A stretch of DNA of 64,000 bases from Hoeflea sp. YIM 152468 (GTDB lineage: Bacteria; Pseudomonadota; Alphaproteobacteria; Rhizobiales; Rhizobiaceae): the NCBI RefSeq assembly GCF_029210485.1, contig NZ_JARGET010000013.1, positions 62,001 through 126,000 of the forward strand, given 5' to 3'. Position numbers and translations under genes: made by a program. Positions 1 to 9,735 of this stretch are shown one piece after another. Numbering within the stretch: the first letter of the stretch is position 1; each line of letters starts with the position of its first letter. Under the pieces are notes generated by a model. The model had not been told where the DNA came from. It worked only from the letters and a program-made list of their open reading frames with translations, and searched no databases.

Positions 1-65
1 ACCGAAGGAACGCTCGATGCGGCAAGCACGGCAAAAGCACACGCAGTCAGCGAAAGCCGCGCCAT
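1..65 (-). CDS. Start of a secreted protein, cut by the window edge
   Basis: Reading leftward from an ATG at 63-65, the frame stays open to base 1 and encodes a typical export signal: MARL followed by a run of small and hydrophobic residues (TACAFAVLAASS). It begins 14 bases after the cobT stop on the same strand, so it is probably co-transcribed with cobS-cobT. Only about 21 residues are visible, so the function cannot be read. In other Rhizobiales a secreted phytase/esterase-like protein often follows cobT; that is context only, recalled from memory. Confidence 0.5.
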   Translation of the reverse strand, partial: MARLSLTACAFAVLAASSVPS

Positions 66-79
66 GCGCCCCGATCTGC

Positions 80-1978
80 TCACGCCCGCTTGCGTCCGCG
101 GCGGGATTGCGGCTCGCTGCTTTCATCGGCAAACAGGCCGGCCAATTGCTCGGTCATGGCACCGGCCAGCTCTTCCGCATCGACGATCGTCACCGCGCGG
201 CGATAATAACGGGTGACATCATGGCCAATACCGATTGCCAGCAGTTCCACGGGCGACCGGGTTTCGATTTCCTCAATCACCGCGCGCAGATGCCGCTCAA
301 GATAATTGCCCGGATTGACCGACAGGGTGGAATCGTCCACCGGCGCGCCATCGGAAATCATCATCAGGATGCGGCGCTGCTCAGGCCGCCTCAAAAGCCG
401 CGAATGGGCCCAGATCAGCGCTTCTCCGTCGATGTTTTCCTTGAGCAGGCCTTCGCGCATCATCAGGCCGAGATTGCGCCTGGCACGGCGCCACGGCGCG
501 TCGGCTGACTTGTAGATGATATGGCGCAGGTCATTGAGCCGGCCCGGCGTTGCCGGCTTGCCGCCGGTCAGCCATTTTTCACGGCTCTGGCCGCCCTTCC
601 ATGCCTTGGTGGTGAAGCCCAGCAGTTCGACCTTGACCCCGCAACGCTCCAGCGTGCGCGCCAGAATGTCGGCGCAGGTTGCCGCCACCGTGATCGGCCG
701 GCCACGCATTGAGCCGGAATTGTCGATCAGCAGCGTCACCACGGTATCGCGGAAACTGGTGTCGCGCTCCATCTTGAACGACAGCGGCTGCATCGGATCA
801 ATGATCATCCGCGTCAGCCGTGCGCTATCGAGATAGCCCTCCTCGAGATCGAAGTCCCAGGCCCGGCTCTGCTGTGCCATCAGCCGCCGTTGCAGCCGGT
901 TGGCCAGTCGCCCGACCACGCCCTGCAAATGCGCCAGTTGCTTGTCGAGAAACGCACGCAGCCGATCGAGTTCGGCTTCATCGCACAGTTCTTCCGCGGC
1001 GATTTCCTCATCGAACTCGGTGGTGAAAACCTTGTAATCGATCTTCTCGTTGAGATCGCCGAACGGATCGCTGGACTTGCGTGTCTCCCCTGGCGTGTCG
1101 GCGTCGTCATCGCTGTCGTCGATGGTGTCGTCATCACCGGCTTCCGCGCCGTCCATCTCACCGGCGTCCATCTGCTCGTCGGAGGTTTCGCTTTCCTCGG
1201 CCGGTGCGGCATCGGAGCCAGCCTCTTCCTGGGAGGTCTGCTCGTTGTCTTCCTGGCTTTGCGGCTGGTCGTCGTCGGAAACCTCGTCCTGATCGTCCTG
1301 ATCGTCGTCGTCACCGTAATCTTCAGCCATCTCCATGGCCGAGAGCATTTCGCGCACGACGCGGGCAAAGGCCTGCTGGTCCTCAACCGACCCCGCCAAC
1401 GTATCAAGAACGCCGCCGGCCTTGCTGTCGATGAAATCGCGCCACAGCTCGACCACCTGCCCCGCCGATTGCGGCGGCTTGCGGCCGGTGAGCTTCTCCC
1501 GCACCATCAGCGCCACGGCTTCTTCCAGCGGCGCATCCTCGCGGCTGACGATTCCCTGATAATTGGCCTTGTGATACTTGTCTTCGAGCATCGAGCTGAG
1601 GTTGTCGCCGACGCCTGTCATCCGCAATGCGCCGATAGCCTCGACCCGCGCCTGCTCGACCGCATCATAGACCGCACGTGCATCAACGCCCTCAGGCGCC
1701 ATGCGGAAATGAACCGCATCGTCGTGGCAGGCTTTGCGCAGCGCCATCGAATCTCCAAGCCCGCGCGTGATGGCAAAATCGTTGCGCGTCGGGCGTTTCG
1801 GCAGGTCCGGCAAACGCGCCCGGTCACCGGAAATTCCCGGCCGGTCATTTCCGAAAACCACGTCCAGTTCGTGGTCACCGGCAATGGCCCGAATGCAACC
1901 GGTCAGCGCCCGCCGGAATGGCTCGGCGTCGACGATTCCGCTAGCTTTGGGTCGGGTGTTGTCGCCGCGTCCTGCCAT
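80..1978 (-). CDS. cobT: Cobaltochelatase subunit CobT
   Basis: CobT is the VWA subunit of the ATP-dependent aerobic cobaltochelatase CobNST, which inserts cobalt into hydrogenobyrinic acid a,c-diamide in the cytoplasm during B12 synthesis. The 632-residue product matches the family's length. It shows the expected order: an N-terminal domain, a very acidic Asp/Glu-rich linker at about residues 217-300, and a C-terminal VWA domain whose metal-ion site reads DNSGS near residue 415. It starts with ATG eleven bases after the cobS stop, giving a cobS-cobT operon. CobN is not in the window. The assignment is firm because the AAA+ partner CobS is adjacent. Confidence 0.96.
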   Translation of the reverse strand: MAGRGDNTRPKASGIVDAEPFRRALTGCIRAIAGDHELDVVFGNDRPGISGDRARLPDLPKRPTRNDFAITRGLGDSMALRKACHDDAVHFRMAPEGVDARAVYDAVEQARVEAIGALRMTGVGDNLSSMLEDKYHKANYQGIVSREDAPLEEAVALMVREKLTGRKPPQSAGQVVELWRDFIDSKAGGVLDTLAGSVEDQQAFARVVREMLSAMEMAEDYGDDDDQDDQDEVSDDDQPQSQEDNEQTSQEEAGSDAAPAEESETSDEQMDAGEMDGAEAGDDDTIDDSDDDADTPGETRKSSDPFGDLNEKIDYKVFTTEFDEEIAAEELCDEAELDRLRAFLDKQLAHLQGVVGRLANRLQRRLMAQQSRAWDFDLEEGYLDSARLTRMIIDPMQPLSFKMERDTSFRDTVVTLLIDNSGSMRGRPITVAATCADILARTLERCGVKVELLGFTTKAWKGGQSREKWLTGGKPATPGRLNDLRHIIYKSADAPWRRARRNLGLMMREGLLKENIDGEALIWAHSRLLRRPEQRRILMMISDGAPVDDSTLSVNPGNYLERHLRAVIEEIETRSPVELLAIGIGHDVTRYYRRAVTIVDAEELAGAMTEQLAGLFADESSEPQSRRGRKRA

Positions 1979-1989
1979 GGCTTTATCCG

Positions 1990-2985
1990 TCAGGCAGTTG
2001 CGCTGAGAACGATATTGGCGGCGCTTTCCTTCAACTCGACGCCGAACGCCCGTTGATAATGTTCAGCCACCAGCGCCCGCTCCAGCTCGTCGCATTTGTT
2101 GAGGAAGGTCAGGCGGAAGGCAAAGGCCACATCACCGAAGATTTCGGCGTTTTCGGCCCAGGTGATCACCGTCCGCGGACTCATCACGGTCGACAGGTCG
2201 CCATTGATGAACGAAGAGCGGGTCATGTCGGCCACCCGAACCATCTTCGAAATGGCGTCGCGGCCGTCACCCTTGGCAAATTCCTTGACCTTGGAAGCGA
2301 CAATATCGACTTCCTGATCATGCGGCAGATAGTTCAGCGTGGTGACGATCGACCAGCGGTCCATCTGCGCCTGGTTGATCTGCTGCGTGCCGTGATAAAG
2401 CCCGGTGGTGTCGCCCAGGCCAACTGTATTGGCGGTGGCAAACAGCCGGAACGCCGGGTGCGGCCGGATGACACGGCTCTGGTCGAGAAGAGTAAGACGC
2501 CCCGAAGATTCCAGCACCCGCTGGATCACGAACATCACATCCGGACGGCCGGCATCATACTCATCAAACACCAGCGCGACATTGTGCTGATAGGCCCAGG
2601 GCAGGATGCCATCCTTGAATTCGGTAATCTGCATGCCGTCGCGGACAACAATTGCGTCCTTGCCCACCAAATCGATGCGGCTCACGTGGCTGTCGAGGTT
2701 GATGCGCACACAAGGCCAGTTGAGACGCGCCGCGACCTGCTCGATATGGGTCGATTTGCCTGTGCCATGATAGCCCGAAACCATCACGCGACGGTTGTGG
2801 GCGAACCCCGCAAGGATGGCGAGTGTGGTGTCGCGGTCAAACAGATAGTCCGGATCCAGATCGGGAACGTAGGAATCCCGATCCTTGTAGGCCGGCACAG
2901 AGATGTCCGAATCGATACCGAAGACGTCGCGCACTTTGACGGTGGTGTCCGGCAGATTGGTAATATCAAGGTCGATCTTGCTCAT
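1990..2985 (-). CDS. cobS: Cobaltochelatase subunit CobS (AAA+ ATPase)
   Basis: CobS is the MoxR-type AAA+ ATPase that assembles into rings with CobT and drives cobalt insertion by CobN. The 331-residue protein has a Walker A motif GYHGTGKST near residue 75 and a Walker B motif LVFDEYD near residue 140. The N-terminal segment ([13 protein letters not shown]) is typical of CobS. The ATG at 2985 is the only reasonable start; the GGAGACATAATG context gives a purine-rich ribosome site. It lies upstream of cobT and downstream of a J-domain gene on the same strand, the order seen in many Rhizobiales. Confidence 0.96.
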   Translation of the reverse strand: MSKIDLDITNLPDTTVKVRDVFGIDSDISVPAYKDRDSYVPDLDPDYLFDRDTTLAILAGFAHNRRVMVSGYHGTGKSTHIEQVAARLNWPCVRINLDSHVSRIDLVGKDAIVVRDGMQITEFKDGILPWAYQHNVALVFDEYDAGRPDVMFVIQRVLESSGRLTLLDQSRVIRPHPAFRLFATANTVGLGDTTGLYHGTQQINQAQMDRWSIVTTLNYLPHDQEVDIVASKVKEFAKGDGRDAISKMVRVADMTRSSFINGDLSTVMSPRTVITWAENAEIFGDVAFAFRLTFLNKCDELERALVAEHYQRAFGVELKESAANIVLSATA

Positions 2986-3057
2986 TATGTCTCCAAGGCC
3001 TGGCTGAAAAAAGCCCGCGGGCCGTCTCTCCTGTCCGATCCTGCTTAGACTGTTCGC

Positions 3058-3675
3058 TTAACAGAAACCAGACTGCTTTAACAATTGGTAGGCCTGGATG
3101 ACAGCGCGAAAGCGATCTTCGGAACCGCGGTCGCCGCCATTGGCGTCAGGGTGGTGTTGCTTGACCAAATCCTTGTAACGGGTCTTGATTTCCGCCGATG
3201 TCGCATTTGCGGCGAGGCCCAGCGTATCGAACGCCTTTGACTCCAGTGTTTTGACCTTGCGCGCGCGAACCGGGCGGTTCGCCCGGGGCTCATTGAAGAA
3301 GCCGTGCGGGTCGCGCATCCGTGCCTGGGTCGCAGCCGAGCCGGATCTTGCGGTTGACTGCGTCGGCCCGCTTGCCGCGGACCTGTCGACACCCATCTTC
3401 CAGGTCGGGCGGTTGCCGGTCAGAGCCTCTTTTTGATAGCGCGCAATCTCCCCGTCGGAGAGTCCCGAAAAGTAGTTGTAGCCTTTGTTGTACTGCCGGG
3501 CATGGTCGACGCAGAACATGAAATACTGCCCTTCGGCATCACGGCCGACAGGCGCCCGGTGATTGCCCGGCTTTGCGCACCCGTCCCATTGACATACCGG
3601 TGTCGCAGGCTCTTCCGGGCGCGCGCCTTTGCGGCGGACCCGAATGCGGTCAAAATATTTGGAATCCAGTTTCAT
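3058..3675 (-). CDS. J-domain protein with N-terminal Cys/His segment
   Basis: This 205-residue protein has a J domain at its C terminus (about residues 147-200) with the HPD tripeptide in QHHPDANGGDRGSEDRF, so it should stimulate a DnaK-type Hsp70. It lacks the Gly/Phe-rich and zinc-finger domains of true DnaJ. The N-terminal third carries a Cys/His pattern, VCQWDGCAKPGNHRAP followed by FCVDHARQYN, that could bind a metal; this is inference. It is divergent from bolA and precedes cobS, a conserved rhizobial arrangement. The client is unknown. Confidence 0.88.
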   Translation of the reverse strand: MKLDSKYFDRIRVRRKGARPEEPATPVCQWDGCAKPGNHRAPVGRDAEGQYFMFCVDHARQYNKGYNYFSGLSDGEIARYQKEALTGNRPTWKMGVDRSAASGPTQSTARSGSAATQARMRDPHGFFNEPRANRPVRARKVKTLESKAFDTLGLAANATSAEIKTRYKDLVKQHHPDANGGDRGSEDRFRAVIQAYQLLKQSGFC

Positions 3676-3820
3676 ATCAACGACTATGACGCTCTACAGG
3701 TTTGCGAACAAGGATTGACAAGGGTGATTCAAGCTGCGTACCCCGTCTCGACTTCGAATGCCACCACCCAAATCGCAACAGGCGGTTTTTGTGGTGGTGA
3801 CAAACACTCAGGAACTATAC

Positions 3821-4123
3821 ATGTCCCGCCAGAATCGCATTGAAGCAGCCCTGACAGAACGCTTTCAGCCCGAACGGCTGATGGTGATCAACGAAAGCCA
3901 CCTCCATGCTGGCCATCACAATTCCGATAGCGGCGATGATGGGTCTTTTGATGGCACCGGCGAAACTCATTTTCGCATCCGCATCATCGCTGCAGCCTTC
4001 GCCGGCATGAACCGCCTCGAACGCCACCGGGCAGTCAACGCGCTTCTCAAGGACGAACTCGAGAGCGGGCTTCATGCCATGGCAGTGGAAGCCTCGGCCC
4101 CGGGCGAAGCCACCCGTTGGTAG
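3821..4123 (+). CDS. bolA: BolA family protein
   Basis: BolA proteins pair with monothiol glutaredoxins to bind [2Fe-2S] clusters and take part in iron signalling and cluster delivery. The 100-residue product has the family core: LMVINESHLHAGH, then GTGETHFRIRI and the helix RLERHRAVNALLKDEL, ending with HAMAVEASAPGEATRW. The conserved histidine of the ESHxHAGH segment is present. I place the start at the ATG at 3821 because BolA homology begins immediately there; an upstream in-frame extension to 3758 has no family resemblance. No strong Shine-Dalgarno site is visible. Divergent from the J-domain gene. Confidence 0.93.
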   Translation: MSRQNRIEAALTERFQPERLMVINESHLHAGHHNSDSGDDGSFDGTGETHFRIRIIAAAFAGMNRLERHRAVNALLKDELESGLHAMAVEASAPGEATRW

Positions 4124-4174
4124 GCCGTCAGGCCTGCTACCGCAAGCTTCAGGAGTAGCGTGAGGCTTCCGCCA

Positions 4175-5470
4175 TCAGGCTTTGTCCATCGGCCGTATTC
4201 TCAGCCGGGTGATTCTGTTGCGGTCGCGCTTCATTACGATGAAGCGTTTGCCGTGAAAAGTGAACGCCTGCTTTTCCTCGGGGATCGTCTGGGATTCGTG
4301 AATCACCAGACCTGCAACAGTCGTTGCCTCATCATCAGGCAGCGACCAGTCGAGCGCCCGGTTGAGGTCGCGAATTGGCACTGACCCGTCAACGACGATC
4401 GAACCGTCCGCTTCCTGCCTGACACCCTGGACCTCGGTGTCGTGCTCGTCGGTAATGTCGCCGACGATCTCTTCGAGAATGTCCTCCAGCGTCACCAGCC
4501 CTTCCACCTCACCATACTCGTCCACCACGATGGCAATATGGGCCTTGCGCCGCAGGAACGCATTGAGCTGGTCGGGAACACTGGTGGTATCGGGCACAAA
4601 CCACGGCTTCTGGGCAATCTTGACAACATCCATACGTTGCGGGTCGTTCGAAACCTCGGCAAGTCCCCGCAACACGTCCTTGGCATGAACGATGCCGATG
4701 ATGTTGTCGGTCGAGCCGCGCCAGATCGGCATCCGGGTAAACGAGCTCTCAAGCACCGCCCGGACGTTGACCTCGGGTGTCTCGTCGGCATTGAGCATCC
4801 GCATCGAGGTGCGGTGGATCATCACATCCGAGACTTCCAGCTCGCCCAGATCAAGAACACCTCCGAGCCGGTCACGGTCGGCCTTGATCACCGATCCTTC
4901 CCGGTGCAGCAGATCGACTGCGCCGCGGATTTCCTCGTGCGCTGACAGCATCGAGGTTTCCGAGGCGAATGTGACGCCGAAGATCGACATGATGTTGCGC
5001 ACGATCCAGTTTATCAGACTCGACAGTGGTCCGACAATGACGACAAAGAACCTGACCGTGGGCGCGACCACCATGGCGAAACGGTCGGGCGCCGAAATCG
5101 CCCAGCTTTTGGGCAGCACTTCGGCGAAGATCACCAGCAGCAGCGTCATGGTCAGTGTCGCCAGCGCCACCCCGGAATCGCCGAAGATCGACAGCAATAC
5201 GCTTGTGGCCAGCGCGGACGCCAGGATATTGACCAGATTGTTGCCGATCAACAGTGCCCCGATCAGCCGGTCCTTGCGCTCGATCAGCGTGTTCACCGTA
5301 GCCGCCCGGGCATCTCCGCTCGTTTCCATCGAGTGCATGCGGGCGCGTGAGGCCGCCGTCAGAGCCGTCTCGGAGCCGGAGAAAAATCCCGACAGGCCGA
5401 TCAGGACCAGAATCGCCAGGACGGTCAGGCCATGGTCAGCCAGGATTGAGCCTATGGTTTCCAGCATCAT
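4175..5470 (-). CDS. CNNM/CorC-type membrane protein with CBS domains
   Basis: This 431-residue inner-membrane protein belongs to the HlyC/CorC (CNNM, DUF21) family implicated in magnesium or other divalent-cation efflux. An N-terminal DUF21 domain with about four membrane segments spans residues 15-190 (it includes GLSGFFSGSETAL), a pair of CBS domains follows at about 210-335 (VDEYGEVEGLVTLEDILEEI), and a C-terminal CorC/HlyC domain covers about 350-425. It starts with two adjacent ATG codons overlapping the aroB stop by four bases, so translation is coupled to aroB. A role in haemolysis is unlikely despite the family's old name. Confidence 0.9.
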   Translation of the reverse strand: MMLETIGSILADHGLTVLAILVLIGLSGFFSGSETALTAASRARMHSMETSGDARAATVNTLIERKDRLIGALLIGNNLVNILASALATSVLLSIFGDSGVALATLTMTLLLVIFAEVLPKSWAISAPDRFAMVVAPTVRFFVVIVGPLSSLINWIVRNIMSIFGVTFASETSMLSAHEEIRGAVDLLHREGSVIKADRDRLGGVLDLGELEVSDVMIHRTSMRMLNADETPEVNVRAVLESSFTRMPIWRGSTDNIIGIVHAKDVLRGLAEVSNDPQRMDVVKIAQKPWFVPDTTSVPDQLNAFLRRKAHIAIVVDEYGEVEGLVTLEDILEEIVGDITDEHDTEVQGVRQEADGSIVVDGSVPIRDLNRALDWSLPDDEATTVAGLVIHESQTIPEEKQAFTFHGKRFIVMKRDRNRITRLRIRPMDKA

Positions 5471-6591
5471 GATGTCCGCTTGTCATCCAGGAATCGAAAC
5501 ACTTCATCTTGCGGCACGTCACCAGCCACAAAGGACTGGCCGATGCCGCGCGTCAGAATAAAGGTCAGCGCGCCGCGCCGGACTTTCTTGTCCTGCGCAA
5601 TGTGTGTCATCAGTATATCGGTCTTCGGCAGCTCACCTTCAATATCCGACATACGGGTTGGCAGGCCAACCTGGCTGAGATGGTGCCTGACGCGCGCCGC
5701 GTCGTCGGGACTCGCCAGGTTCATCCGCGCCGAAAATTCATACGCCAGAACCATGCCGATAGCCACGCCCTCGCCATGCACCAGGCGCTGTCCATCATAG
5801 CCGGTCGCCGCCTCCAGCGCATGGCCGAAGGTATGACCGAGGTTAAGCAGCGCCCGCGCGCCCGATTCCCGTTCGTCCGCTGCCACCACATCGGCCTTTG
5901 CCTGGCATCCCGTAGCGATGGCATGAATCCGCGCCGCCCCGCCGGCAAACACGTCACGCCAGTTCGCCTCAAGCCAGGCAAAAAACTCCGGCCGGTCGAT
6001 CAGGCCGTATTTCGCCAGTTCGGCATAACCGGCGCGAAATTCGCGGATCGGTAGCGTGTCCAGCACATCGGTGTCCGCCAGAACCAGGTCCGGTTGATGG
6101 AACACGCCGATCAGGTTCTTGCCATGGGCGGAATTGATTCCGGTCTTGCCGCCGACGGAAGAATCGACCTGGGCCAGAAGGCTGGTCGGCAGCTGGACAA
6201 ATCCCATGCCACGCCGCACGATCCCGGCCGCAAACCCCGACAGATCGCCAATCACGCCGCCGCCCAGCGCCAGCACCAAGTCACCCCGCTCCAGCCGGGC
6301 CCCCAGGACATGGTCGCAGACCCCGATCAGCTGGTCGAAACGCTTGGTTTTCTCACCGGGCTCCAGCACCAGAGGCGCAGCCTCGATCCCGCCTGCAGCC
6401 AGGCTTTCAAGAAGCGTGTCCAGATGCGCCGCGGCAACATTGCTGTCGGTGACAACCGCGCATCGTACACCCGGTTTGCGCGCGGCAATCTCCGCTCCGG
6501 CCTGGGCGATCAATCCCGGGCCGATGACAATATCGTAACTGCGCGCACCAAGATCAACGCGGACAATTTCACGCGGGAGGGTTAGGGTCAT
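5467..6591 (-). CDS. aroB: 3-dehydroquinate synthase
   Basis: AroB converts 3-deoxy-D-arabino-heptulosonate 7-phosphate to 3-dehydroquinate, the second step of the shikimate pathway, using NAD and a divalent metal. The 374-residue protein shows the NAD-binding segment ALGGGVIGDLSGF, the KTGINSAHGKNLIG substrate loop and the metal-binding LNLGHTFGHALE motif. Length matches the family. Its start overlaps the aroK stop by four bases (6588-6591), and its stop overlaps the CNNM/CorC gene, so aroK-aroB-corC reads as one translationally coupled operon. Confidence 0.97.
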   Translation of the reverse strand: MTLTLPREIVRVDLGARSYDIVIGPGLIAQAGAEIAARKPGVRCAVVTDSNVAAAHLDTLLESLAAGGIEAAPLVLEPGEKTKRFDQLIGVCDHVLGARLERGDLVLALGGGVIGDLSGFAAGIVRRGMGFVQLPTSLLAQVDSSVGGKTGINSAHGKNLIGVFHQPDLVLADTDVLDTLPIREFRAGYAELAKYGLIDRPEFFAWLEANWRDVFAGGAARIHAIATGCQAKADVVAADERESGARALLNLGHTFGHALEAATGYDGQRLVHGEGVAIGMVLAYEFSARMNLASPDDAARVRHHLSQVGLPTRMSDIEGELPKTDILMTHIAQDKKVRRGALTFILTRGIGQSFVAGDVPQDEVFRFLDDKRTS

Positions 6592-7187
6592 GAGGTCGGC
6601 ACCGTTTCCTGGCCTTGATCCAGTTGCGCCAGCGCGGCAACCGTTTCCAAAGCGATAATTTCCTTGGCCTCGTCCCGCGACTGCACCGTCACATCGGCCA
6701 TTTGATAGATCGGATACCGCTGATCAAGCAGATCCGACAGGGTCCGCTTGGGATCGGCGGTTCTCAACAGCGGTCTGGTGTCCCGCTTGGAGACCCGCGA
6801 CCACAAGACTTCGAGATCGGCCTCCAGCCACACGGACAAACCGTTGGCCAGCACCATTTTGCGGATGGCGTCATTCACGAACGCGCCGCCGCCGGTTGAC
6901 AACACCCGCGGCCCGGTTCTGAGCAGCCGCCTGATCACCCGTGTTTCCAGCGCGCGGAATTCAGGCTCTCCATACGCCGCGAACAATTCGGGGATGGTCA
7001 TGCGCGACACCCGCTCGATCTCGTGATCGGAATCAACGAAAGGGATCCCGAGCATCTGCGCGACAAGCCTGCCGATAACCGATTTGCCCGCCCCCATAAG
7101 GCCGACGAACACCAGATTGCGTTGGCCCAGCACACGCCGCGCCCTGTTGATTTCGTCTTCCGGCGCGCTTGCCTGCGGTTCCGTCAA
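6588..7187 (-). CDS. aroK: Shikimate kinase
   Basis: AroK phosphorylates shikimate at O3 with ATP. The 199-residue product contains the P-loop GLMGAGKSVIGR, the DSDHEIE magnesium/substrate motif, STGGGAFV and the lid arginine region SKRDTRPLL. The start is a TTG at 7185-7187 preceded by a GGGGA ribosome site; the ATG just upstream on this strand runs into a stop after two codons and an in-frame TGA lies further upstream, so TTG is the only sensible choice. First gene of the aroK-aroB-corC operon. Confidence 0.95.
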   Translation of the reverse strand: MTEPQASAPEDEINRARRVLGQRNLVFVGLMGAGKSVIGRLVAQMLGIPFVDSDHEIERVSRMTIPELFAAYGEPEFRALETRVIRRLLRTGPRVLSTGGGAFVNDAIRKMVLANGLSVWLEADLEVLWSRVSKRDTRPLLRTADPKRTLSDLLDQRYPIYQMADVTVQSRDEAKEIIALETVAALAQLDQGQETVPTS

Positions 7188-7335
7188 CTCATTTCCCCGC
7201 GCTCAGGCCATTGATCCCGGCCTTCTATTGGCCATGTCCGGCGGCGCGTCAAGCAGGTGCTGTTTTCCCTATTCACCTTGAATCAACCTGCGCCCTGCCG
7301 CATAACAGCTACAATATTCGTTCGCCGGAGTAGCC

Positions 7336-7479
7336 ATGCCATCCTTGTTTCGGTTCCTTTTCCTGTGCGCAGTGCTTTTCGGCATCGTCTATGGCGCCAT
7401 GTTTGCTCTGGTGTTCTATGTCGAACCGGTCGACCGTGAAGTAACAGTGCGCGTCCCGACCGAAAAACTCAACAACTGA
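7336..7479 (+). CDS. Small single-pass membrane protein upstream of xerD
   Basis: A 47-residue protein starts at an ATG at 7336. It has one predicted membrane span ([20 protein letters not shown]) followed by a short hydrophilic tail ending VPTEKLNN. It stops 17 bases before the xerD start on the same strand, so the two are probably co-transcribed. I recall small conserved membrane proteins at this place in other rhizobia but cannot name a function. The composition and the clean inside-out topology (Arg near the N terminus) support a real gene. Confidence 0.6.
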   Translation: MPSLFRFLFLCAVLFGIVYGAMFALVFYVEPVDREVTVRVPTEKLNN

Positions 7480-7496
7480 CAGGATGGCGTCGACAC

Positions 7497-8438
7497 ATGC
7501 GCGATCTGAGCGCCGCCAATGCAGAGGCCTTCCTTGAGATGATGAGCGCCGAACGCGGCGCGGCCGGCAACACGCTTGAGGCTTATCGCCGTGATCTTGA
7601 TGACGCTTCGGCGGTGCTGGCTTCACTTGGAACCACGTTGCTCAAGGCGCAGGCCAGCGATATCCGTGCAGTCATCGGCGATCTCGCCGCGCGCGGATTT
7701 TCTCCGGCATCGCAGGCCAGGCACCTTTCCGCACTGCGTCAATTCTACAAGTTTCTGCATGCGGAGGGCCTGAGAAACGATGATCCGACCGGCGTCGTCG
7801 ATTCGCCGCGCAAATCCCGGTCCCTGCCCAAAGTGCTCAGCATCAACGACGTCACGCGATTGCTGGCCCAGGCGGAAACCGACATCGCCCTGGCCCAAGA
7901 CAGGGAAGAAGCCCTGCGGCGTATCCGCTTTCGTGCGCTTTTGGAGCTGCTGTACGCCACCGGCATGCGGGTCAGCGAATTGGTCAGCCTGCCCTATCGG
8001 GTGCTTGCCGAGGGTGGCCGTTTCCTGATTATACGTGGCAAGGGGGCCAAGGAGCGTATGGTTCCAATGTCGCGTCCCTCGCGCGCCGCACTTGAGGCCT
8101 GGCTGGATCTGATCGGGGATGCCGCGGAGCAGGCGGGGTATCTGTTTCCGGCCAATTCGGCGGAAGGCCATCTCTCCCGCCAGGTCTTCGCACGTGAACT
8201 CAAGGATGTCGCCGCGCGCACAGGCATTCCCCCGGCTGAAGTCTCGCCGCATGTGCTGCGCCACGCCTTCGCCAGCCACTTGTTGGCCGGCGGCGCCGAT
8301 TTGCGCGCGGTTCAGGAATTGCTCGGCCACGCCGACATTTCCACCACCCAAATCTACACCCATGTGCTCGACGAACGGTTACGCCAGCTGGTCAATGAGC
8401 ACCACCCCCTTGCAAAAGCCACAAAAAGTCGCGATTAA
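7497..8438 (+). CDS. xerD: Tyrosine recombinase XerD
   Basis: XerD with XerC resolves chromosome dimers at dif during division. The 313-residue protein has the SAM-like N-terminal DNA-binding domain (about residues 5-95) and the catalytic domain with all the expected residues: Arg158 in [10 protein letters not shown], Lys182, the His252-x-x-Arg255 box in [10 protein letters not shown], His278 in [11 protein letters not shown], and the nucleophile Tyr287. Housekeeping neighbours, full length and the absence of any attachment-site-like repeat argue that this is the cellular recombinase and not a phage integrase. Confidence 0.95.
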   Translation: MRDLSAANAEAFLEMMSAERGAAGNTLEAYRRDLDDASAVLASLGTTLLKAQASDIRAVIGDLAARGFSPASQARHLSALRQFYKFLHAEGLRNDDPTGVVDSPRKSRSLPKVLSINDVTRLLAQAETDIALAQDREEALRRIRFRALLELLYATGMRVSELVSLPYRVLAEGGRFLIIRGKGAKERMVPMSRPSRAALEAWLDLIGDAAEQAGYLFPANSAEGHLSRQVFARELKDVAARTGIPPAEVSPHVLRHAFASHLLAGGADLRAVQELLGHADISTTQIYTHVLDERLRQLVNEHHPLAKATKSRD

Positions 8439-8540
8439 GCCGTCTCGCACCACGCCAAACTAAAGCGTGACACAACAGTCAGTTTGCGTTTGACTGGTCC
8501 CAGCGACCGGAAAAGCGATTGTCCGCGCGGAAAAAGCTCG

Positions 8541-9497
8541 ATGCACACTTATCTTGATTTCGAAAAACCGATCGCCGACCTGGAGGGCAAGATCCTTGAG
8601 TTGAGGAAACTTGCCAGCGAGGACGAGAGTATCGATACCGGCGATGAAATTGCCCGGCTCGAAACCAGGGCCCGCGATGCCACGATCGACATCTACAACA
8701 AGCTCAACCCATGGCAGAAAACACAAGTCGCCAGACATCCTGACCGGCCGCATTTCAATGACTATGCCAAGACCTTGTTCGATGAATTCACACCGTTGGC
8801 CGGAGACCGCAAGTTCGCCGAGGACGCCGCCATTCAGGCCGGCTTCGCCCGCTTTCGCGGTCAGCCGGTCGTTGTCATCGGTCAGGAGAAAGGCCACGAC
8901 ACCAAATCCCGTATCCATCACAATTTCGGTTCCGCTCGTCCGGAGGGCTACCGCAAGGCCATTCGCGTGATGGAACTGGCCGACAGGTTCGGGATCCCGG
9001 TGATCACGCTGGTCGACACGGCCGGCGCCTATCCAGGTGTCGGAGCGGAAGAGCGCGGCCAGGCCGAAGCCATCGCCCGGTCAACCGAGATCTGTCTCAA
9101 CCTGCGCGCCCCTTTGATCTCGATGATCATTGGCGAAGGCGGCTCCGGCGGCGCCATCGCCATCGCGGTCGGAAATCGGGTCTACATGCTCGAACATTCA
9201 ATCTACTCGGTGATTTCACCGGAAGGCGCCGCCTCGATTCTGTGGCGCGATCCGACCCGGGCGCGGGATGCCGCGACGGCGATGAAGATCACCGCAGAAG
9301 ATTTGCGCGGTCTGGGCATCATCGACGGCATCATTCGTGAACCGGCGGGCGGTGCACATCGCGATCACGAAAGCGTGATCTCCACTGCCGGCGACACCAT
9401 CGCAAAGGCCCTTGAAGAGCTGTCGGGCCGCTCCGGCGATGAGTTGCGCGCTGAGCGCCGCAAGAAATTCCTCGATATCGGCCGCCGTATCGGCTGA
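8541..9497 (+). CDS. accA: Acetyl-CoA carboxylase carboxyltransferase subunit alpha
   Basis: AccA and AccD form the carboxyltransferase that moves the carboxyl group from biotinyl-BCCP to acetyl-CoA, the first committed step of fatty-acid synthesis. The 318-residue protein begins [18 protein letters not shown], the usual AccA start, so I place the start at the ATG at 8541 rather than an upstream extension at 8484. The crotonase-fold core shows [20 protein letters not shown] and [12 protein letters not shown], the CoA and carboxybiotin sites. It follows xerD on the same strand, an order common in Rhizobiales. Confidence 0.97.
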   Translation: MHTYLDFEKPIADLEGKILELRKLASEDESIDTGDEIARLETRARDATIDIYNKLNPWQKTQVARHPDRPHFNDYAKTLFDEFTPLAGDRKFAEDAAIQAGFARFRGQPVVVIGQEKGHDTKSRIHHNFGSARPEGYRKAIRVMELADRFGIPVITLVDTAGAYPGVGAEERGQAEAIARSTEICLNLRAPLISMIIGEGGSGGAIAIAVGNRVYMLEHSIYSVISPEGAASILWRDPTRARDAATAMKITAEDLRGLGIIDGIIREPAGGAHRDHESVISTAGDTIAKALEELSGRSGDELRAERRKKFLDIGRRIG

Positions 9498-9545
9498 CGA
9501 CTGCCCAATTCGGGCCACATTTACGCCGCCAATAGTGTGGACCTG

Positions 9546-9568
9546 CCCCACCGCCTTGCGCGGCGGGG
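9546..9568 (+). terminator. GC hairpin after accA
   Basis: About 50 bases past the accA stop, CCCC-A-CCGCC and GGCGG-GG can pair around a short loop. There is no uridine tract after it, so it may be a processing or pause hairpin and not a true intrinsic terminator. Confidence 0.35.
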
Positions 9569-9735
9569 CGTGGAGACGAGTGCGACAATCAGGGCCAATC
9601 GGCACGAGCCTGCATTTTGGTAAGGCTTCATTGACCATATTGGCAGTAATGTCGCATCGATATTCCGGGCCTCAAATCGGCTTGCAAGCATTGAACCAGT
9701 CGTGAAACTGGCAACTGTGAAGTCCAAGAGACACC

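Noticed and set aside
890-2056. Long open frame of 388 codons on the plus strand
   Set aside because: It lies antisense to cobT, whose domains and motifs are unmistakable; long shadow frames are expected in GC-rich DNA.
7497-8438. Integrase marking a mobile element
   Set aside because: Sequence and neighbours fit housekeeping XerD; no flanking repeats or mobile genes.
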